From assembly GCA_902772715.1 (NCBI GenBank), contig CACYBT010000102.1:1-12449 (forward strand): 12,449 nt of DNA. Direction: 5' to 3'. Each line of letters opens with the position of its first letter. Position 1 is the stretch's first letter. Both the position numbers and the translations under genes were made by a program. Source of the stretch: an uncultured Succinivibrio sp. (GTDB lineage Bacteria; Pseudomonadota; Gammaproteobacteria; Enterobacterales; Succinivibrionaceae). Positions 7,223 to 12,449 of this stretch are shown here, in pieces. Below the pieces are notes generated by a model, which was given only the letters and a program-made list of their open reading frames with translations, was not told where the DNA came from and ran no database searches.

Positions 7223-8794
7223 CTATTCACTGACATAGGCAGTGTGCGACAGCATGTGCTTAGTAAAGAGAGGTCTGTCAAGATGCCCGCTTAAATAGAT
7301 GACATAAGGATTAACCACGTTATGCTCATCAAATGGATAATAAGAGCCAAGACTTAGTCCCAAAGACTTCAGCATTGAGGAAAATCCCATTTCATACTGT
7401 TTTATGATTTCTCTTTTGTTCTTTAGTCTTTTGATCTTTTGCATAAAATCACCAAAAGCAGGGGCTAAAAAGGCCTTTTTTTGCAGAATCACAAAATAAC
7501 TCTGCAGATGCGGCATTTTTACCCAGGCATAATGGTGACGCTTTAAACGCTCGCCAAAGCCATAGGTAGCATAGCACAGACCATAGGCGTCATAGTCTTT
7601 GGCTTTGACAAAAATCTCATCAAGTGCCGTACTCTCACCCACAAAATCAATACTGTCATTGCACAAAAGAAGCGAGTCTACCTTATCTAAAATACCGTTG
7701 TCATGCAAAAGCATGAAACCTCTTTTGTAGGAGCCAAAATCATATTCACGATGTCTTTCAATAATAAGTGCATCGGTTAAGTTTGCAAGTATTTCAATAC
7801 AGGACGGTGCAGCCAAAGAATCGGCAACAAACACCACATAATCACAGTTTTCCCTTATTTTGCAAAGATAGTTAAAGGTACTCTTTGAGATCTCACCGTT
7901 TTTAGTAAAACCGGCCACAATAGCGGCCCTTTTCACAGGAAAAGACTTTACAGGATTAACTTTCCTGTAAACCATTGCGTTTTTAGGAAAACGAGGTTCT
8001 CGTTTAATACGGACTCTTAGAATTTTAGAAAAAAGACAAAGATAAAAGTGGCTATCAGCATAGGCACAGCCCAGAAGCCGTCTTAATCCTCTAAATTCTG
8101 GAGGTTTTTTAAAAAATTGCGGAAGTGCCCTCGCATACTCCAGATCCTGAGCATACACACGGTTACAGCAAAGTGTCTCTCCGGCATCGAAAAAAAATCG
8201 GTTATTGACGATATGGGCCGTATATTTTTTTTGAGCATAAAGCCTAAGATAAAAGTATTTGTAAAGGTAATGCGCCTGAAGTCTCTGACACTCTTCAAGA
8301 TTGAAAAACATACTTAAAGATTTGTAAAATCCAAGTAAAAATGTAGCATAATCTTCTCGCTGAGGCTCTTTGTCATAGGCAGGATACAGGGTATAGTCTG
8401 ATAATTCTACCTTATTTTTATCTTCAATGCGGTGCACCACATTGTCATCTTGATCCATAAAAACCAGAGTGCAGTCTTTATGCAGAAGATTTTTGGCATA
8501 AACGAGGGTTTTGTCATCAATTACAAAGGCAGGTGGCAGAATAGCAATTTCCTCAAGATCCTGCGTACTGTCTGCCAAAGAAAAAAGCGCTTTACGTATG
8601 GCCTCATGATAGGAAGTATCAGCCAGAACCTCCACCACTACAACAGGAAACCTTAAATCAAGACTTAAAAAGGCCTCCTTATTTTCAGCCACCGTAATCA
8701 CAATCACTTCTTTAAGACAGGAACTGCTATTTACAAATTCCTGCCATAAGGTGAGCCTAGGAGCCAGGGCAAGATAAGGGAAAATGACTTTCAT
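7223..8794 (-). CDS. Rhamnan synthesis F (RgpF)-family protein with unrecognised N-terminal domain
   Basis: This 523-residue protein has a C-terminal half (about 288-520) matching RgpF-type glycosyltransferases: REYDFGSYKRGF at 349-360, LLLCNDSIDF at 375-384 and HLQSYFVIL at 429-437. Residues 1-280 are less clear. They start MKVIFPYLAL and include IAILPPAFVIDD and LVFMDQDD, reminiscent of a degraded GT-A fold with a DxDD-like motif, followed by a tyrosine- and arginine-rich stretch. I infer a two-domain transferase acting on a cell-surface polysaccharide. No clear Shine-Dalgarno precedes the ATG, although the upstream gene ends 29 nt away, so reinitiation may be used. The stop is TAG. It is cytoplasmic as far as I can see; no signal peptide or membrane segment stands out. 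Confidence 0.78.
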   Translation of the reverse strand: MKVIFPYLALAPRLTLWQEFVNSSSCLKEVIVITVAENKEAFLSLDLRFPVVVVEVLADTSYHEAIRKALFSLADSTQDLEEIAILPPAFVIDDKTLVYAKNLLHKDCTLVFMDQDDNVVHRIEDKNKVELSDYTLYPAYDKEPQREDYATFLLGFYKSLSMFFNLEECQRLQAHYLYKYFYLRLYAQKKYTAHIVNNRFFFDAGETLCCNRVYAQDLEYARALPQFFKKPPEFRGLRRLLGCAYADSHFYLCLFSKILRVRIKREPRFPKNAMVYRKVNPVKSFPVKRAAIVAGFTKNGEISKSTFNYLCKIRENCDYVVFVADSLAAPSCIEILANLTDALIIERHREYDFGSYKRGFMLLHDNGILDKVDSLLLCNDSIDFVGESTALDEIFVKAKDYDAYGLCYATYGFGERLKRHHYAWVKMPHLQSYFVILQKKAFLAPAFGDFMQKIKRLKNKREIIKQYEMGFSSMLKSLGLSLGSYYPFDEHNVVNPYVIYLSGHLDRPLFTKHMLSHTAYVSE

Positions 8795-8823
8795 ACAGAA
8801 TAAGGCTCAGTATAAGAATAGCT

Positions 8824-9105
8824 TTATTTATGATGCAGCATCGGAGCGCTTCTAATCACCATTTTGTCGTTGGTTGGAAACTGCGAAATAGTCATTTTAA
8901 TCGTGAGTTTCATCTTCTCAAGATCAATATTCTCGCTCTCCAAAAGCAGATCACGACACTCACTGTCATAGGCTCTTTGGGCACAGGACATGCGCTGTTC
9001 TAATCTTAAACAGTTGTAAAGATAGTAATTATCTATAGCCGAACCATTTACATTCTTCTCATTATCGCTTACAGTTTTTAAAAGAGACTTTAGTAAGTCT
9101 GACAT
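8824..9105 (-). CDS. Small hypothetical protein in the glycan operon
   Basis: I do not recognise this 93-residue protein. It is polar and probably mostly helical (MSDLLKSLLKTVSDNEKN at the start), with three cysteines at 31, 41 and 50 and no signal peptide or membrane segment. It begins inside the end of the upstream membrane-protein gene, overlapping it by 16 nt, with GGAG 7 nt before its ATG. This overlap and the good ribosome site argue that it is a real, translationally coupled gene. Its place between a polytopic membrane protein and two RgpF-type transferases suggests an accessory role in the same surface-glycan pathway, but this is inference from context only. Confidence 0.65.
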   Translation of the reverse strand: MSDLLKSLLKTVSDNEKNVNGSAIDNYYLYNCLRLEQRMSCAQRAYDSECRDLLLESENIDLEKMKLTIKMTISQFPTNDKMVIRSAPMLHHK

Positions 9106-10502
9106 ACCTTTTCTCCATAAGAGTTAAAATAACGTAAATCCGAATGCCAAATATCAGAGTGAGCATAACACGGACGCGTTACAGAATCCACATGATAATA
9201 ACGGCTTAAGATCCTGTTCACATAATAATTCTTGTCAACTCTGGCCTCAGAAATGAAAAGGTAGCGTGATTTTTTGACATTGTTAACTGGTAACACCAGA
9301 TCTTTCTTCCCTTCATTTATCTGCGACATGATAACTTCTTTTTCCTGCAGGGCATCCTCCCTTGCCACCTCAAGACAAAAGACCAGATTAACCATGGTAG
9401 CAAGACAGAGCGCAAGGCATAAAATTTCAACAATTCTGACTCTAGGAGTACTCATAAGAGGTACCTTGTGCTCTTTTAGAAATTCATAAACACAGACTGC
9501 AGCCACAATCAAAAACATAGTAAAAGGTGCTGTGGAGCGGGCCGGAAAATTAGGGGACACACACATTATTAAAAGAGAGAGTACTCCCACAGTTATAACA
9601 AAAAAGAGCGCATACAAAAAGTTCTTATGATCCTTTGCAAGTCCATGTACATAAACCTTGCGTACAAAATAACCCAAGAGCAGCATTAAAGGCAGATTTT
9701 CAATAAGTGTCAGCAAAAGAATATCCACATTCTTGAAAAGGTGGGTAAAGTAATTGTAGTTACCCTGCTCCATATACTGCATACGAGCGGCATTTCCAGG
9801 TGAGAGTACCAAAAGCAGAAAGCCGATACCAAGTCCTAAAAGTGAGCACACCATCCATGGCTTTAAAGACTTTTTGTAGAAATGATAGATACTCACAAGC
9901 CCTGTAGCCGTACAGATGGCAAACCCCGTATTCTCATTACACCATCCGGCAATGATCCCTAAAAGAAACATCACAAGACAGCGCGTTTTAGTACAGCGCA
10001 CTTCATGAAGAAGCGAAAAATGCCACAAGGTTAAATAACAAAGTATGAAGGTAGTGGTATAAAGATAATTGCACGATGAAACCAGCATGAAAACCACCTC
10101 TCCGTAGGAACGCAGGCAGAACCACAGCAGCATGGTAATCATGAATACCGCACCAAAAGAAAGTTTTAACGGATTTACCAGTCGTCCTTTGGCAAAGACC
10201 GAGCACATATAAATAAAAAGTGCATAACAGAACGCCACCATCAATGAGGAACACACCTTACCACCTAAAAGCAGGAGCTGTGCCAAAACATGCGGCGGGG
10301 TGCGACCACCCCATGTAAAGTAGTGACGGTACTGCGAGATGGCAATATCAGAGAGGCTGGAGATTTTATCCTCCGTACCCTCGATGAGCATATACCGAAA
10401 ATCATTGGAATAGTAAGGTACAAGATAGGCAATAATGGCAATCATCAAAAGCCAAAGCCCAAGATAAATATTTGTTTTTACGTTAGTCATGATCTTTTGC
10501 AT
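9090..10502 (-). CDS. Polytopic membrane protein resembling DUF6056, probable surface-glycan role
   Basis: This 470-residue protein has roughly 9-11 predicted membrane segments across residues 12-375, then a soluble tail of about 95 residues. Motifs near membrane edges are SNDFRY (32-37), GGRTPPH (65-71), GWCNENTG (186-193), SPGNAAR (234-240) and SPNFPARS (316-323). An N-terminal D-rich loop after the first helix and NEN and PGN motifs are typical of the DUF6056 family, whose layout resembles GT-C glycosyltransferases and O-antigen-type membrane proteins. I infer a lipid-linked sugar transferase or polymer-handling function; the family call is from memory of motifs and not a search. It is the first gene of the six-gene minus-strand operon. 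Start is uncertain: ATG 10502 or ATG 10490 (residue 5), neither with a clear Shine-Dalgarno. Confidence 0.7.
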   Translation of the reverse strand: MQKIMTNVKTNIYLGLWLLMIAIIAYLVPYYSNDFRYMLIEGTEDKISSLSDIAISQYRHYFTWGGRTPPHVLAQLLLLGGKVCSSLMVAFCYALFIYMCSVFAKGRLVNPLKLSFGAVFMITMLLWFCLRSYGEVVFMLVSSCNYLYTTTFILCYLTLWHFSLLHEVRCTKTRCLVMFLLGIIAGWCNENTGFAICTATGLVSIYHFYKKSLKPWMVCSLLGLGIGFLLLVLSPGNAARMQYMEQGNYNYFTHLFKNVDILLLTLIENLPLMLLLGYFVRKVYVHGLAKDHKNFLYALFFVITVGVLSLLIMCVSPNFPARSTAPFTMFLIVAAVCVYEFLKEHKVPLMSTPRVRIVEILCLALCLATMVNLVFCLEVAREDALQEKEVIMSQINEGKKDLVLPVNNVKKSRYLFISEARVDKNYYVNRILSRYYHVDSVTRPCYAHSDIWHSDLRYFNSYGEKVCQTY

Positions 10503-10521
10503 TAAATAAAAATATATGCCA

Positions 10522-10552
10522 AGTATAATGCAAAAACAAAAAATTGATCACA
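10522..10552 (-). promoter_or_regulatory. Candidate promoter of the glycan/AmmeMemoRadiSam operon
   Basis: The minus strand carries TATACT (10527-10522), a good -10 hexamer, about 20 nt before the first possible start codon. TGATCA lies 17 nt upstream as a poor -35. It overlaps TGTGATC (10552-10546), which matches one half of a CRP operator; the second half is not conserved. CRP control is therefore only a suggestion. Confidence 0.35.
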
Positions 10553-10623
10553 TTTTTTTAAGAATATATATGACTTAAAAGATCCCCATTCAAAACAGAC
10601 TGCGGTATCTATAATCACACCAT

Positions 10624-10686
10624 AGGCGCCTTGCAACTTATCTTGAGTTTTTAAGCAGCATTAAGGCGCTTTTTGCAACTCATCTT
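10624..10686. repeat. Imperfect direct repeat, two copies 40 bp apart
   Basis: AGGCGCC-TTGCAACTTATCTT (10624-10644) recurs as AGGCGCTTTTTGCAACTCATCTT (10664-10686), differing by a 2-base insertion and two substitutions. The copies start exactly 40 bp apart in the noncoding region ahead of mfd. They could be a protein-binding array or a decayed tandem duplication. Confidence 0.5.
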
Positions 10687-10775
10687 TGCTTGTTAGCCTA
10701 GATAAGAGCAAGTATGATAGACTATATTTATGAAGTAAACTCTAATCCATACTCAAAAACTTGGGCTACTATGAG

Positions 10776-10897
10776 ACAGGGAATAAGCCAAAAAAGGTAA
10801 AAAGATCCTTTTGAATTCCCTGTTTACAAGACTCTGATGACATTTTCTAATGCTGTGCCCATAAATCAGTTCGAGTAAAGGTAAAAAGAGGACTGAT
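10776..10897. repeat. Two inverted repeats that share a loop motif
   Basis: The first has arms ACAGGGAAT (10776-10784) and ATTCCCTGT (10815-10823), a perfect 9-bp stem, with an inner stem AAAAGG (10792-10797)/CCTTTT (10807-10812). The second has arms ATCAGTTC (10865-10872) and GGACTGAT (10890-10897), 8 bp with one G-U. AAAGGTAAAAAGA occurs inside both (10793-10805 and 10877-10889), 84 bp apart, although the stems are unrelated. Neither is followed by a T run, so they are not simple terminators. A third short inverted repeat, AGTGCC/GGCACT, lies at 10923-10942 just ahead of mfd. Confidence 0.4.
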
Positions 10898-10963
10898 AAA
10901 AGATAATTAGAACAGAATATACAGTGCCGGTAAGTAGGCACTTACAATAATCAAACCTAGACG

Positions 10964-11968
10964 GTGGACAAAAAATACAATATGCAGATAACAGAACTTA
11001 TAGATAAAAGCATCAACACCGAATTCTCCTCTATAGCAAAACACATCGGTAATCTTAATACCACCAGTATGGCAGGACTTTTAGCCGCTGTTTACCAAAA
11101 GGAAAAGGCTCCCTTAGTGATTATCTGCGAGGACAATTACCTAGCACAGGCCCTAAGACTTAATCTTAAGGCACTTTTGCCCCATATTCCGCTTTACCTT
11201 TTTGAAGACTATGAAACGCTGCCCTATGATATGCTCTCACCGCATCAAGATATTATTTCAAACCGTCTAAAGGTGTTATCCACCATCGGTAATCTTAGGG
11301 AAGGGGTAATTATTACCACGGTATTAGCCATCATGTCACGGCTGCCGCCGGTAAGTTATCTTAAGACCCATGCCCTGGTACTTAAAAACAACGATAAGAT
11401 CTCGCAGGAAAATTTTAAACGCAATCTGCTCTCCTATGGTTATCTTCTGGTGGAACAGGTATTAAGTCCTGGGGAACTCGCTGTGCGTGGTTCAATTTTG
11501 GATGTTTATCCCATGGGTACCAAGCATCCATATCGTCTCGATTTTTTTGATGATGAGTTGGATTCCATTCGCACTTTTGATGTGGATACCCAGCGTACCA
11601 TAGAAAAAGTACCATCTCTTGAAGTGCTCCCTGCCCATGAATTTCCCCTGGATAAAGAAGCCATAAGTATCTTTCGCAGTAACTATCGGGATGTCTTTGT
11701 CGGTGCTAATCTTGCCGATCATCCGGTATATCAGGCCATTTCCAAAGGAGCTGTGCCTTCAGGTATAGAGTATTATCTGCCGCTCTTTTTTGACAGCATG
11801 GACAGTTTTTTTGACTATCTGCCTGAAAATTACCGGCTGTTACTTACAGGTAATATTCAAAAAGCGGTTTCATCCTACCTTGATGAGGCGAACAAACGTT
11901 TTAAACTCTACGAGGGTAACCGTGAGCATCCACCGCTTAAAGTATCCACTGTATTTTTAACTAATTAG
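10964..11968 (+). CDS. mfd: Mfd N-terminal UvrA-binding module, ended by an in-frame TAG
   Basis: These 334 residues match the UvrB-homology module (D1a-D2-D1b) of the transcription-repair coupling factor Mfd, which removes RNA polymerase stalled at DNA lesions and recruits UvrA. Near-identical stretches to E. coli are LPYDMLSPHQDIIS (86-99) and PYRLDFFDDELDSIR (189-203), plus LPAHEFP and SGIEYYLPLFF. The E. coli residues needed for UvrA contact, Arg165, Arg181 and Phe185, are retained as Arg175, Arg191 and Phe195. A full Mfd is about 1150 residues; here TAG at 11966-11968 stops it near E. coli residue 325, before D3. The product would lack the RNA-polymerase-binding and translocase domains. 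Start is either GTG 10964 or ATG 10982; neither has a strong Shine-Dalgarno (GGTGGA at 10963-10968 is 13 nt before the ATG). Confidence 0.85.
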   Translation: MDKKYNMQITELIDKSINTEFSSIAKHIGNLNTTSMAGLLAAVYQKEKAPLVIICEDNYLAQALRLNLKALLPHIPLYLFEDYETLPYDMLSPHQDIISNRLKVLSTIGNLREGVIITTVLAIMSRLPPVSYLKTHALVLKNNDKISQENFKRNLLSYGYLLVEQVLSPGELAVRGSILDVYPMGTKHPYRLDFFDDELDSIRTFDVDTQRTIEKVPSLEVLPAHEFPLDKEAISIFRSNYRDVFVGANLADHPVYQAISKGAVPSGIEYYLPLFFDSMDSFFDYLPENYRLLLTGNIQKAVSSYLDEANKRFKLYEGNREHPPLKVSTVFLTN

Positions 11969-12449
11969 GAATTTGAGACCAAGGTAAAAGGCAAAGAGCG
12001 AATTTATCTTGAACAGGAACCTTATTTAGAAGGCGGCCTCAAACAGCGTGGTTACTACAATACTTCATTTGAAAAGATCCCGGATATTGCCTTTTCTGCG
12101 CAGGATAAGAGTAGTCAGGGCCGTTTTCTGTCCTTTGCCTGCTCTTTTCTAGAAGAGGGCGGACGTATTTTAATCTCGGCAACGACAGAAGGACGCCGCC
12201 AGTCACTAAGAGAACTGCTGCCGCAGTCTCTAACTTCCAAATACGGGATTAAAGCAGCATCCTCCTTTCAGCATTTTTTGGATGATACCGCCCCTCTTAT
12301 GCTCACTATCGGTCCTTTTGACGAAGGGCTCATCATCAAAAAAGCCAAACTTTGCTTTATAAGTGAAAACGAACTATTAGGATACAAAGTCATACGTCAG
12401 AAAAAACGCAGTTTAAGCCGTTCTCTGTCAGAAGATACCATCATCAAAA
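11969..12449 (+). pseudogene. mfd: Continuation of mfd after the amber codon (domain D3, cut by window edge)
   Basis: The same reading frame is open for all 160 codons from the TAG to the window edge and remains Mfd-like. It contains FEKIPDIAF (FQKLPDLAV in E. coli), ILISATTEGRRQSLRELL (VFSVESEGRREALGELL), CFISENELLG (LICESDLLG) and a final SLSEDTIIK lining up with NPDTLIR. This is the degenerate UvrB-like domain D3 and the start of the link to the RNA-polymerase-interacting domain, which lies past the edge. No ribosome site or start codon near the stop would allow separate translation; the next in-frame ATG is at 12299. Conservation after the stop means the interruption is recent, an artefact, or tolerated by readthrough. 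Whether the downstream remainder is intact cannot be seen here. Confidence 0.75.

Noticed and set aside
10753..10941. 62-codon minus-strand ORF with two FLP[LF]L-like segments
   Set aside because: It starts at GTG without a Shine-Dalgarno, and the repeated protein motif is explained by the repeated DNA motif in the two inverted repeats.
11966..11968. Genome-wide reassignment of TAG to an amino acid
   Set aside because: TAG is the natural end of the genes stopping at 4930, 6353 and 7223, whose products end at plausible family lengths.
1..12449. tRNA, rRNA, CRISPR array or complete insertion sequence
   Set aside because: No cloverleaf, rRNA segment, regular spacer-repeat array or transposase was found; the ACCTCCT at 2433-2439 is only a strong Shine-Dalgarno read from the other strand.

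Overview
The window looks like chromosomal DNA of a low-GC, probably anaerobic gammaproteobacterium. The Mfd-like and PotF-like proteins align well with their E. coli counterparts, while the AMMECR1/MEMO/radical-SAM pair and RgpF-type glycosyltransferases are more typical of gut anaerobes. A Succinivibrionaceae-type organism fits, but this is inference from protein resemblance only.

Layout. Positions 1-2135 (minus strand) carry a methionine ABC importer in the order metQ-metN-metI, with ATGA and zero-gap junctions; metI runs off the left edge. Positions 2136-2910 are a 775-bp divergent intergenic region. On its minus strand I see a folded leader RNA made of four mutually compatible stems that bury an exceptionally strong Shine-Dalgarno and a start codon, then a 46-codon ORF, then a second hairpin next to metQ. 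A plus-strand promoter serves the next gene, an orphan PotF-like periplasmic polyamine-binding protein (2911-4041), which ends at a shared bidirectional terminator.

Positions 4086-10502 are six closely packed minus-strand genes that read as one operon. In transcription order they are: a polytopic membrane protein resembling DUF6056, a 93-residue unknown overlapping it, two rhamnan-synthesis-F (RgpF)-type glycosyltransferases, a MEMO-AMMECR1 fusion protein and its partner radical SAM enzyme. This joins a putative surface-polysaccharide module to the uncharacterised AmmeMemoRadiSam system.

Positions 10503-10963 are noncoding, with an imperfect direct repeat and several inverted repeats. From 10964 to the right edge is mfd (transcription-repair coupling factor), interrupted by an in-frame amber codon at 11966-11968 exactly after the UvrA-binding module. 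The frame stays open and homologous after the stop, so this is a nonsense mutation, a sequencing error or, less likely, a translated split or readthrough product.

The most interesting items are the metQ leader RNA with its buried start site, the AmmeMemoRadiSam/glycan operon and the interrupted mfd.
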